Shown: in pieces, positions 22,261 through 35,800 of the stretch | Position numbering within the stretch: the stretch's first letter is position 1 | Layout of the letters: the number at the start of each line of letters is the position of its first letter | DNA from: Phellopilus nigrolimitatus | Taxonomy: Eukaryota; Basidiomycota; Agaricomycetes; Hymenochaetales; Hymenochaetaceae | DNA length: 64,000 nucleotides | Assembly: GCA_021029095.1 (NCBI GenBank) | Contig: JAJOHG010000030.1 | Location: forward strand, 124,001 to 188,000 | Reading direction: 5' to 3' | Translations under genes and position numbers: made by a program | The notes under the pieces: model-generated | What the model was told of the DNA's origin: nothing | Database searches by the model: none | The model's input: only the letters and a program-made list of their open reading frames with translations

Positions 22261-23727
22261 ATCTTGCTATGTATTGCATTTGCCCATGGCCCACCACCAC
22301 CAATTGGACAAATGGACACCATGTGTGTGACTGTTGGCAACCTTGCCCCTTGTATTCAACAGAATCTGAGCTCTAAACATTTCTCAAGCTTTGGATAGAT
22401 ATCTGGGGTGGGGACTATGTGCCAGACTGGGTGAACAAAGTTCCTGCTGCATGTATGGAGCTAGAGACATGGAAGCAGGAGGTACCCCAACCAAAAGGAA
22501 GAAGGCTATTGGAGAGATTACGTGCAAAGACAAGCTTGTCTTCAATGGTTTTGGCAAGCACATGTCAAGTGATGTTTTTCATTTGTGTCTCCTTTATTCT
22601 GCCACCCTGATAGGACTAATTTGCTCAGACAACAAGCTATTTGAACACTTCTGCTCAACTCTTGTCTCATACTCTGCAACCTGGGAATTGGAGAAATTCA
22701 TTTGCTTTGCTACGGGTTTTGTAAACTTAACAAATACATTCAGTTACAACACTACTTCTTGGAAAAACTATTCAACTAGTAGTTTTCTGAAAGTCTATTG
22801 AAAGCCAGCAGTCAGTATACCTTTTGATGATCGGTAGTAGACACATTCTCTCAGATATTTTGATCCCTCCCATATTATTGGTAAAGGTTTATGTCTTTTA
22901 TCTCCCACATTTCTGACATCTGGCATCATCTTCAGGTGAAAAATACTCTTTAATAGAAGATAAAACACCCACTTCAAACTGCAATTTTTATCCCTTCAAA
23001 GGCAAGACTGGTCCTCTACCCTGCTATTCCACAATTGTAGCAAAGTGTTGCAATGACTGGGACTTCTGCATGACAGAGAATGTGGTAAGTGCTCAATATT
23101 AGGGTAGATATTATACTGACAATATTCTCTTCTGAGCTTCCTGCCTTGGATTGCAAGATGCTGGCTTATGTACTACATTAGGTACTGCTGACTTTCATGA
23201 GGCAAAGGTCAACATGCTAGACCTTGACAAATACAAAGCTAAGTTGAAGCCAGGGAGATAAGAAGGTACTTATATTCCATTCTAATATCCCACCTCAATG
23301 ATTGCATTTCTGAAAAGACTAGCACAGGCAAGCCTGGAAGACTTAGACTGCTGCTAACATCAGCTCAAGTCAAGACTGCACAAGAAATCCCCAGATTAAC
23401 AGGCAAGGAAAGGTAATTAAGCATATCTCTACTTATTTTCTCTTGCTAATGTGCATTGAAATATGCTACATTGCTGCTGAGTGCAAGCAGATTCTAGAGT
23501 CTGAGACAGAGCAAGATTCAGCTTTAGACACAGAGGACATCATTGGGGATGGCACAGATGAAGTTGATGCTGACATACAGGATGAGCCTCAGAAACAGGT
23601 AGCTTCTGGTTGCCTGACCAGGAAACGTAAGCTGGAATGGCTGCATGGGAGTGATAAAGAGAATAGCAGCAGTGCAAAGAAATTCCACCACCAGCCTGTA
23701 GCATCTCCAATGTTTTGCAGTAATTAA
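22261..23727 (+). other. AT-rich decayed coding-like core of the element
   Basis: This part of the element differs from its surroundings in base composition and has several broken frames that read like protein remnants. Examples are WIDIWGGDYVPDWVNKVP (about 22392-22445), KKAIGEITCKDKLVFNGFGK (22502-22561), NMLDLDKYKAKLKPGR (about 23212-23261) and a charged segment near 23480-23720 (DEVDADIQDEPQK, CLTRKRKLEWLHGSDKENSS). I do not recognise a DDE catalytic signature or a known transposase family. It may be a ruined transposase, a captured gene of foreign composition, or both. No functional product is proposed. Confidence 0.45.
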
Positions 23728-23824
23728 CTACTTCCGAGCCACATATGTGTGTCTCTCTAAGTCTGAATCTGATCTTGTTGTGAGCAAAGGCATTCAAAGA
23801 AAAACTATTTCTTCAGGCTCAAGA

Positions 23825-24115
23825 AGTGCTTTACTTCAATTATCTGAAGTTTGGGGGCTGTCAGACTCGATTTTAGGCCATTCTAAACTAAAATACTTTG
23901 GGATACACCTATTTTCCTAGGTCCAGGACATGCTATACTTTAATTACCTGAAGTTTGGAAGCTGTCAGACTCCATTTCAGGTCATTCTAAACTAAAATAC
24001 TTTGAGGCACACCTATTTTCCTAGGTCCGGGACATGCTATACTTTAATTATCTGAAGCCTGGGATTTGGAAGCTGTCAGACTTGATTTAAGGCCATTCTA
24101 AATGCATGTATTTTC
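23825..24115. repeat. 104-bp tandem repeat, about 2.8 units
   Basis: Blocks containing gct(t/a)tactt(c/t)aatta recur at 23828, 23932 and 24036, an exact 104-bp spacing. Each is followed by tgaag...gctgtcagact and ccattctaaa-type sequence; the first two units also share cctattttcctaggtcc. The third unit has a short insertion (cctgggatt) and breaks off. It lies inside the large element, left of the captured genes. Confidence 0.9.
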
Positions 24116-24376
24116 TCAAGTTATAGGCTGATTTAGATTACTTATTGCTTTTATAGGACAAATTTTAGGATGACCAAGCAGGTATAAAATTCTGAGGCAA
24201 TAGATGCATGCAAAGCCAATACATAGAGAATTTTAAGGTAGTTGAATGAGAAACAAAAGAGATACAAAATGAGAAACAAAAGAGAAACAAAAATGCTCAA
24301 AAGTTGCATGGAAAACACTTCCGGAAGTTGCCGAGCCGTGCGTTGCTTAATTTGGATTTGACATTTTTCCTCCTCC

Positions 24377-25775
24377 ACGTCGTCCACGCCTCGTCACCGT
24401 ATCCTCCGTATCGTGAAGTTCGTCTCAGACTTCTTCAACGGCAAGGAGCCCAACAAGTCCAGAAACCCCGACGAGGCCGTCATGTACGGTGCTGCATCCC
24501 GCCTTTTTCGTTCTTGCTTGCTTGCCTAGACAGCCTGTACCTGTCTGCGAAGATCCGGTCGTTCGAGTGGGGCCTGAAGGTGAAGCGCCGCAAGACGACG
24601 GGCTCGGGCTGCATGCACCACCTCAAGGGTGTTTCCCGTCACTTCAAGAATGGATTCAGGTGTGTTCCTGCCGTCCTCCCCTCATTTCACTTTTTAATTC
24701 ACCCTTCTCTTGTTTGCTCTGGCAGGAAGAACACCTCCGCTGTAAAAAGGAAGCCGGCGTCACTGTCCAAGCTGCCATCCCCACTGGTGACACTTCCGAG
24801 AAGACTCAGGACCTCCTTCTCCTCGATGTTGCACCACTCTCGCTCAATATCAAAATGGCCGGTGGTGTCGTGATGGATTTCGTCGACATCTGCTTCGGCA
24901 CGGGCGACGGGCCCTTAACAATCCACCAGTGCTGCAACAGCTCGTCTGCATCCGGGCGTGCTCAGAAAGTGCAGTACGACTGTCCCGATGAAAAAGCTCG
25001 AAATCTTCTTGACGTACGCCGACAACCAGCTCGGTGTCCTTATCCAGGTCTTCAAGGGCGAGCGAGCGCGCACGAAGGACAACAACCTCCACTGCAAGTT
25101 CGAACCTTCTGGTATCTCGCCTAGGCCGCGTGCTGCAGCACGCGCGCGGGCGGCGCGTCGAGCTCCTCAGGTTGAGGTCACCTTCGACATTGACGCCAAC
25201 GGTATCCTCAACGTGTCCGCCTCGGGCAAGAGGACCGGAAAGTCGAACCACATCACGATCACCAACGACAAGAGTCGTCTTACGAAGGAGGAGATCGAGT
25301 GTATGGTCAGTGATGCTGAGAAGTTCAAAGGTAAGCAAATATTTACTTCTATCATCCATATGGAATTCTGACGTTTTCCTTATAGCTGGGGATGAGGAAG
25401 CGGCTTCGCGCATCACTGCCAATAATGGCCTGAGTCCTATGCGTACAACCTGCGCAACTCGATCATGGATGAGAAGGTGAAGGACAAGTTCAATGTGGAT
25501 GACAAGACACGCCTCGAGACCACAATGAATGTGGCGATTTCGTGGCTCGACAACTCGCAGGAGGCATCAAAGGAGTACGAGGGGAAGCAGAAGGAGCTCG
25601 AGGGTATCGCGGCCCGATCATGCAGAAGTTCTACCAATCTGCAGGTGCGGGTGGAGCGCCTGGCGCGGCTTCCTGGATGCGGGTGGCTTCTCTGGCGGCC
25701 CAGTGCCAGGCGGCTTCCCTGGAGCCAGTGGAACTCCAGGCGCATCGGAGGACGACCCCACTGTTGAGGAGGTTA
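24377..25775 (+). pseudogene. Captured Hsp70 (Ssa-type) C-terminal fragment, broken
   Basis: Pieces of cytosolic Hsp70 appear in the right order but without the N-terminal two thirds of the ATPase domain. They are [20 protein letters not shown] and [11 protein letters not shown] (24400-24490), then [20 protein letters not shown] (24790-24845), [18 protein letters not shown] (24968-25030), [19 protein letters not shown] (25173-25230), [14 protein letters not shown] (25290-25331), [20 protein letters not shown] (25537-25595) and the C-terminal PTVEEVN (about 25758-25777). A typical intron survives at about 25331-25387. The frame is shifted at several places, for instance between 25430 and 25470, and sequence is inserted after APRAAAR-like codons near 25135. 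A ribosomal L37 piece is embedded after YGAA. No working chaperone can be made. The retained intron points to capture from genomic DNA. Confidence 0.9.
24536..24760 (+). pseudogene. Captured ribosomal protein L37 fragment inside the Hsp70 fragment
   Basis: The reading [20 protein letters not shown], then [20 protein letters not shown] (24538-24659), is the conserved middle of 60S protein L37 (normally SAKIRSYNWGLKAKRRKTTG...). An intron with GTGTGT...GGCAG borders (24660-24725) follows. The next exon opens [10 protein letters not shown], the L37 continuation. The N-terminal zinc-finger part and the true C terminus are missing, and key basic residues are changed (GRMRHLK to GCMHHLK). The fragment interrupts the Hsp70 reading between YGAA and the VQAAI-like codons, so this is a chimera of two captured genes. 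Confidence 0.88.
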
Positions 25776-25819
25776 ATCAATTGTGTGTTGACTGACTGCT
25801 GGGTGTTGCTGATGCTGCT

Positions 25820-26072
25820 TCATCTCAACTTTTCGCTCCATCTCTTTCGTCTTCGACGCACACGCCCCCACTCCCTCCGCCACCTGCATCACTTCCTGCG
25901 CCGCCGCGACCAATTACCAGTACAACGGGCGTCGCGGCGGACCCGGCATTCGTTGCGGCGACGATGTCCGCAGGCCCGCAGCCAGCATTGATGTACTCTG
26001 CGCAAGCTGCGCCGGTGATGCTTCCGCCGCTGGACTACCATGGCCTGGACGTGGCGCAGCCGTCTCCAAACT
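25820..26072 (+). pseudogene. Captured fragment of an unidentified proline-rich gene
   Basis: GC-rich, codon-like sequence reading FAPSLSSSTHTPPLPPPP, then PITSTTGVAADPAFVAATMS, AGPQPALMYSAQAAPVMLPP and LDYHGLDVAQPSPNS in one open frame. It has no start, and it runs directly into a second Hsp70 piece at 26075. The parent gene is not recognised. A low-complexity region of a host regulator is one possibility. Confidence 0.55.
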
Positions 26073-26074
26073 CC

Positions 26075-26121
26075 GTGAAGCTCGTCTCAGACTTCTTCCA
26101 CGACAAGGAGCCCAACGAGTT
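26075..26121 (+). repeat. Second copy of a short Hsp70 piece in the element
   Basis: Reads VKLVSDFFHDKEPNEL and matches the piece at 24413-24460 with a handful of base differences. It is joined at its left to the proline-rich fragment and at its right to AT-rich element sequence. The codon choices differ slightly from the first copy. Confidence 0.85.
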
Positions 26122-26363
26122 AATATAATAGGTATAATAGGCCATTACATAGTATATCTACCAATGTTGTGTGTGTGCGTTTTTTTTTTTTTCTTCTATA
26201 TATTTGTGCTTTTTGAAATATGAATGCGCAATAAAATGAAAGTGTGTGAAAAAGTTTGTAATGTGCGGAAAAGTTGAAAGTTTGCGGGAAAGTCGAAAGT
26301 GCGGAAAAGTCGAAAGTGTGCGGAAAAGCAAAAAGTGTGCGAAAAAAGTAAGTGTGTGTGGTA

Positions 26364-26392
26364 TTTATTAAATGTACACTTTGAACGCCATA
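26364..26392 (-). repeat. Right terminal inverted repeat of the gene-capturing element
   Basis: Exact complement of 21934-21962. It is followed immediately by GAAGAC (26393-26398), the right copy of the presumed target duplication. Confidence 0.95.
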
Positions 26393-26398
26393 GAAGAC

Positions 26399-27621
26399 GA
26401 CAATAATTTGGCGTTTTGAAAGTAACTAAATCGCCCAGAGATGATATTGTTACTAGTCTTGTACTGGCTTGCGGGAGCTACGACAAACAGATGCACATCC
26501 TGCATGACCCGGACTTCTTCAGGTTCGTATAACTACATATAACTAGGCGCCGTTGCGCTCTGACACAGACAACGATGAAAATAGATGGCATAACATCTTT
26601 TCCATTTCGCGGGACTCCAACTCGACATCTATTTAGCAGCAGGCGGGCAGAGTTAACCGAGCGTAATAGAGATTGGACCCAGCTTCTTGATATCCCCAGA
26701 GTGGCACTACGTGTGATGCGATGAGCCGCGTGTCGTCTTGACATCTTGCTATCCCGCGTGATGGACATTACTCGTTGCCTGCGTATCACAGGAGATCTCT
26801 TCACATGGCTATTTTAACAAACTGCCTTTGTTCTCTGCGTCTGCTCACAATCTCGATCTATCTCACACTCTCAGTCGATAGGCGCACAGCATATGCTAGG
26901 TTGATGTCTTCTCGTAGTATTAAGCAAAATGGATGTGCGGAGCTCGGGCATACGGGACTCTATCGATAAAATAACTGTGTATGGTCAGAAGTCTACGTTA
27001 ACCTTTTCAATTTTGACGTTAAAGGCAGGTCATACCAAGGAATCGCAAATGTCATCGAACAGATTATATGTCTACGCTACTTCTACCTACAATTCTCCAA
27101 GTCCTTTGATTTTCTTCAGCCTCATGCCTATCTAAGGAACTTAGTACTCACAACCTCGAAGTCTACAAGGAGAAGGACAGCGAGCGAGTCATTTTGTATT
27201 ACAGTCGCCCACTTTATCATATCATCGGAAGTCAGATATGACCGAAGGCGTATCGGATTAAATTTTTGTAAAGCGGTTTAGGAACGTACTTGACGATGAT
27301 TGGGAGCCGAATTTTGAGACATAATGCAGGACCTATCACGTTTTATGGCATTTTGCAAACAGCTAAATATCGGATTCTTACTATAACTAATGAGTTATTG
27401 GAGGAAAAATCTCTGTTTACCGGGAAGTGATCTGGGGGAACGTTACTCCTTGGTGTATCTTCATTTTTGTAGAATTGAAGAACTACAATGTTTGTGGCTG
27501 GCTAAATATGGGGATTTGTAATGGCTACATTACTATTTCCATATTCGGAATGATCGACATTAGAGCTGATTTCTAAGTGGGAGTTTCTGACTTTTGAACT
27601 CGCTCTTGAGCTCTTCCGGCT
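26399..27621. other. Intergenic between the large element and NBP35
   Basis: About 1.2 kb with only short unrelated frames. The last few hundred bases must contain the NBP35 promoter. Nothing else recognised. Confidence 0.45.
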
Positions 27622-28718
27622 ATGTTGGCTGTTTCACATCCCGTCGCTGTCCCAGACCCAAAGTCTGTGCCAGAAAATGCGCCAGAACACTGTCCTGGCG
27701 TCGAATCAGAACTCGCTGGTAAATCCGATGCTTGTGCTGGATGCGCCAACCAGGAGATCTGCTCCTCGAACAAACCCAAGGGCCCCGACCCTGCGCTGCC
27801 GCTCATCAGGGCGCGGATGGCCAACGTGCGGCGGAAGATTCTCGTGCTGAGCGGAAAGGGTGGGGTTGGGAAGAGCACGTTTTGTGCGCAGCTTGCATGG
27901 GCGTTTGCGGTGGATGAGGACACTCAGGTGCGCATAACGACATATATGCTGTTTTTGTTCTGCCTGCTCAATACGAGCCTTTTTGCAGACCGGTATCATG
28001 GATGTGGATATTTGCGGCCCTTCTATCCCAACGATCCTCGGTATTGCCTCCGAGCAGGTACATGCCTCGTCAACGGGCTGGTCTCCTGTATACGTTTCAG
28101 ACAACCTATCCGCCATGTCTGTCGGACTCATGCTTCCCTCCTCCAATTCTGCCGTCATGTGGCGTGGGCCGAAGAAAAACGGGCTTATTGCCCAGTTTCT
28201 TAAGGACGTTGATTGGGGAGCGCTCGACTATCTGCTCGTCGACACGCCGCCGGGCACGTCCGACGAACATCTCTCGGTTGTGCAGTACCTCAAGGAGAGC
28301 GGCATCGACGGTGCAGTTGTTCTCACGACTCCGCAGGAGGTCGCGTTGCAGGACGTCCGCCGCGAGATAGACTTCTGCCGCAAGGTCGGCGTGCGCGTCC
28401 TTGGCGTCGTGGAGAACATGAGCGGCTTCGTGTGTCCGAACTGTAAGGGCGAGTCGCAGATCTTCAAGCCCAGCACCGGGGGCGCGAAAAGGCTTGCCGA
28501 AGATATGGGTGTCGAAATGCTCGGCGCTGTCCCGCTCGACCCTCGCATAGGCAAAAGCGCAGATTATGGAGTCAGTTTCTTGGACGAGTACCCCGACAGC
28601 CCGGCGACTACAGCATACCTAGACATCATTGAAAGTAAGTCGCGTGCTTTACTTTTGTCTGCAGCTACTAACTGTCTCCCATCTACCAGGAATCAAAGAC
28701 ATACTCGGCGATAGCTGA
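27622..28718 (+). CDS. NBP35: Cytosolic Fe-S cluster assembly scaffold Nbp35
   Basis: P-loop NTPase that, with Cfd1, forms the scaffold on which the cytosolic Fe-S protein assembly (CIA) machinery builds [4Fe-4S] clusters. Exons 27622-27927, 27989-28634 and 28690-28718 give 326 residues. The N-terminal cluster motif C24-x13-C38-x2-C41-x5-C47 is intact; this N-terminal motif separates Nbp35 from Cfd1. The Walker A loop GKGGVGKS is at residues 78-85, followed by the Mrp-family motifs MDVDICGPS and [14 protein letters not shown]. The bridging C-x2-C (VCPNC) that binds the shared cluster at the dimer interface is present. The last exon adds only IKDILGDS. Mms19, a late CIA component, lies 20 kb to the right. 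Confidence 0.96.
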
Positions 28719-29145
28719 CTTCACTTGGCCTTATTTTTTTTCTCGTTTTGCGGACCACTTACATAGAAGTCAGATCAACCACTCATGTACCGATAACAAC
28801 GCATGTTGTACCATTACATATATTCACTTGCCGTATGAAAACATACGAACGACAACTAAAGCTCACTGCTGAGGAAAGGCCCATAACGATCATATACATA
28901 TTACGGTTCTACTCTACAAGATCAATGGACGGAGAGCTTGAGTATGCGACTGCAAGCGTAATAAGCTACGTAGATCTATGGCGTGCTATGATGTGTATTC
29001 TCGTAGATGGTGCATAATAAAAGTGTGGCTGTAGGTAAGCGAGAGACAAGGCGATGGATGCAGTTGGCAATTGGTGTGATGAAATGTTGCAATGGACAGC
29101 AAAAGATTAGCCAGAAAAAAATAACAGAGGGGAGAATTTTTGCAA
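28719..29145. other. Tail-to-tail spacer between NBP35 and the MAPK gene
   Basis: 3' flanks of two convergent genes; AT-rich. No gene or repeat seen. Confidence 0.5.
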
Positions 29146-32294
<3,149 letters not shown>

Positions 32295-32884
32295 AAGATG
32301 CAGACAGGCGGATTTAGAGAAGCAAACAACCTCTATCGGCGGGCAGGCGACTCAAAATACTGCCTGGCTCTGACAGTAGCGGGCTTTAGCTATCGTCGTG
32401 CTGAAGGTACTCAGATAGCCTGAAATGTCACTCCGAGGATCGAAGCACGACACAGCCGGCCAGTGCAGTGAGAAGATATAACGACCGCGCAAGCTAAGAT
32501 GAGCTGGTAACAGAACGACAAGCACGACTTTATATATGTTGCCACAATGGAGATGGAAACATGTATGTAATGCGTTCAGAATACGCGTTGAAGTCGCGCT
32601 CGAGGCGCTTTTTGACTCCGCCACTTGTCCAATCCGTCGCCGGGCGGACCCCTGATTGGCGTCGCTTATTATACCCGATATAAATTAGCATCTCGATTCG
32701 CATTCAACACTTCTTCGCACAAGCAGAGGAATCTAAAAGTACAGAATTAAAATACGAGCCTCAGTACGGCCGATATCTGACAAGAAATGAGGAAATCGTC
32801 TCCAGGGATGCACATATCAATAGTTCCATAGAAAAAGACGAAATGAAGAGCATGATGCATGCACGTGTCTTCAGTCACAATACA
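32295..32884. other. MAPK upstream region and symplekin 3' flank
   Basis: About 590 bp. Contains an inverted CCAAT (ATTGG near 32655) and an AT-rich tataaatt near 32679. No gene recognised. Confidence 0.45.
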
Positions 32885-35800
32885 CTACGCAGTCGGAGCA
32901 GGAGTAGGCAAGGGCTGAGTCTGGGGTAGAGGCTGAGGTTGGGGTTGGGGTGCTGGACTCTCAGTCTGACTCCGATCGTCGCCGAACAGATCAAGAAAAC
33001 CCGCCTGGCGGGCTTTGTTGCCAGCTTTCTTCAGCACAAACTCTCGCAGGCCGGCTTTCAGGCCCGGTTGCTTGTCGACCAGCTCGCGAAGTGGATCCTT
33101 CGGCAGCTGCAGCAGTGCTCCAAAGCTAGCTGGAGCAATTGTTTTTGCGCACCGAATAAAGCCCTCCCATAGAGGAGGGTTGGTCCAGATCTTCTTTGTA
33201 ATGAGGCGAGAAAGGAGGGTCGTGGAGACGAAGCCAACCAAGGATTTGTAGGTCGTCACAGCTTGGATGACCTGTTGATACACGTCTTCAGAAAAAGGGC
33301 GGACATCACAGCTTAACTTAATGAAAGAACTCACAGTTCGCAGGAAAAGGACAGGAAGCACGGGCTCATCAACAATCTGTTGCATCACGACTGCCAGGAT
33401 CTCTGAGCGGAAGACATCAGTCATCGAGAAGCAAATGCCGATCGCTTCGTTTTAAATTTTCATAGCACGTCAAAATGTCTTTCATCACAAACCCAGAGTA
33501 CACCACGAACACACCTTCAATTGCGCTCTTCAGGCCTATCTCTTTCTCAGATTCGTGTAAAAGCACCATCAGCTCGGCTGGCGTGAGTAGCTCACTTTGC
33601 CGCACACGCGGCAAGTTCGAGGTGACGCTGCCGAAAGTCTGCGGTGGCGTCGTCACAATCGACTCGAACACGCTTTTCACTAACTGTTTCGTCTCGGGGG
33701 TGTTATTTAGCATCGACACGATGCGCGGTAAGTGCCGAACAATGTCAGCCTACATACGTGCCCAATCAGCTTTATCATGAGATGAAGAGAATCGTTTCTC
33801 AATAAAAGACGTGCCTTATCCATCTCAGCAATGATGGGTATGAGGAACCGTGCATCGAGCTCGCGCTCCGACATAAGCTGTTTAACAAGTGTCACAAGAG
33901 GAGGGCTTGGTCGCCCATTCTCCGTGAAGATTGTGAGTATGCGCAGTGCGAGGGACTCGGCGCCAGCAGGGAAATTGCGCATCAGGCTCTGCAGCTTTCC
34001 GTGACTGGGACCGAGGGACCGGACGAGCGCAGTGATGAGGTCTTGGATGGCCCCTTGCACGGTGACGTCCATCTGGCTATACGCATCGAAAATCCTGTTT
34101 GTTTTCATGATAGTGAGCGGTCTGCACCAACAAGCACAATAGGTATGTAGGGAATGCAACGAACTCGTCCAAGAATTCCGGGTGCTTAACACACAATGCG
34201 AAGATCAGTTCCACGTGCTGTAAAATTTGTGCCCTCTGCGCGGGCAGCTCGACCTGCTCTGGAAGAAATTCGGTTTGTACTACTTCTTCCTGGGGCATCT
34301 CGCCATCCTCCATAGCGTCGTCACTATCTCCGCCGCCATTCGCCTGTCCATCAGTCTGTGCTTCATCTATCGGTCGTTTCTGCAGGCGGCGCAGTAACCG
34401 TAATGCAAAGTTTCTGACCATGTCGCCCATGGGCTGTACGTCAGGCACCCATCGTTTGACGGTGATAATCGCCGCTCCACGGGTGACTTTCTCTGTGGAT
34501 AAAGTGTTGAGAAAACGGAAATTGATGGAATGGATTAACAGAAATACCCTGATGTGTAGTCAAATCGAGAAGTATCTTCATCGCTTGATATCGAAGTGGG
34601 ACGCGTTGGGTCACGAATTCGCGCAAGGTTGTAAATCCAACTTGCATGCTTCATACATAAATCACTTAGACAATACCAGCTCCAGCCAGTGATGGAAACG
34701 TACCGATCTGGCTCCACACAGAGGTCTCTCAACATAAATAAGACATCTTCGGGAACAAGAGGAATGTCAAGAAGAAACCGAGCGAATGTTCGATCCTTCG
34801 CATCTATTAAGGGTTCATAGACTGTGACAATTTTTTGTACCCATATGGGATAATTCTGATGCTTGATATTTGAAGAAAAAAAGGTTAGCCTTGCTGTAAA
34901 GGACAAGATGTTCCTAAATACGTACCCAGTCTGGATTCCTGGCGCTCCTGAGCTTGTCATTATACCATTCCTCGTTCATCCAAATAATAGCTAGCCGTTC
35001 TCTAGTAGGAGACATTAGTATGTTATTAGATTAGCCGGTGAATGAAGTTAAGAAGGCATGCCTTGCAGGAAAGTCTGTCATGATATAATCGAACAGGGTT
35101 TGTCTGATACGCTCTTGTCTTGAGATTGTATCGACCTCCATCGAGTTCGTCTTATCCTCCTCATTTTGGACATCCCCATCCTCTGTCGGAGGGGTCAAGC
35201 GAGTGATCATCCGTACGAGGAGCAACATCCACAAGTCTTGCGAGGGAGCGCTTTGCACCAGCTGGTGAGAAGTCGACATTGCTTCACCTGTAGGTGTAAG
35301 ATCGCTGCTAGTGTCCCATATGCGCGACATCGATGACCGTACGAGTGCTCTACGCTCTGATTCAGACACTTCCCGAGGCGGAGGCAATTTGAAATCGGCA
35401 AATCTTAGGGCCTCATCGACGTCTATAAGCTCGACGCCTTCAGGGAGGTCAGGAGGTAGACCCTGATTCCGTGATAGCTAAATGAGTATGGTTATTTATG
35501 GGTGTCATTTAATGAGCATTTTAAAGCACAATCACCTCATCATTGAGCTCATCAGGCTCATAGTCGATTTCTTCATCGTCAATATCCATTTGTAAAGGAT
35601 CGACAGGCTCCATTTTCACAGCAGATTTCTCGACCGGAGGTGGAACAGATTTTATCTGCGTCTCCGCAGACACTGAAGGCATTCGAAGTGCAGTCGATGG
35701 TGTCGGAGTCAGTCCGTTTGCTTGTTTGTAGGTCTGGGAACGCATTTCATGAGAAATGTTAAGTGAGAAATTTCAAACTGGCTTACATTCACGGCAGCAG

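Larger units (their letters stand above)
21934..26392. mobile_element. Gene-capturing TIR element, 4459 bp (Pack-type)
   Basis: The ends carry perfect 29-bp inverted repeats (21934-21962 and 26364-26392) starting TATGGCGTTCAAAGTG. They are flanked by a 6-bp direct repeat GAAGAC at 21928-21933 and 26393-26398. Subterminal repeats of the motif aaagtgtgcggaaaa occur, inverted, at the left (about 21966-21997) and many times at the right (about 26240-26350). The left half (about 22000-24330) is AT-rich with decayed frames and a 104-bp tandem repeat. The right half is GC-rich and made of fragments of host genes: Hsp70, ribosomal protein L37 and an unidentified proline-rich gene. This is the layout of a Pack-type non-autonomous DNA transposon. 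No intact transposase is visible. If one base is moved into the repeat (CTATGG...CCATAG), the duplication would be AAGA, so a 4-bp target cannot be excluded. Confidence 0.88.

Noticed and set aside
24304..24873. Long plus-strand frame across the Hsp70/L37 region that could be called a novel protein.
   Set aside because: It reads through intron sequence and crosses several frames of recognisable Hsp70 and L37 codons. It is an accident of the broken chimera.
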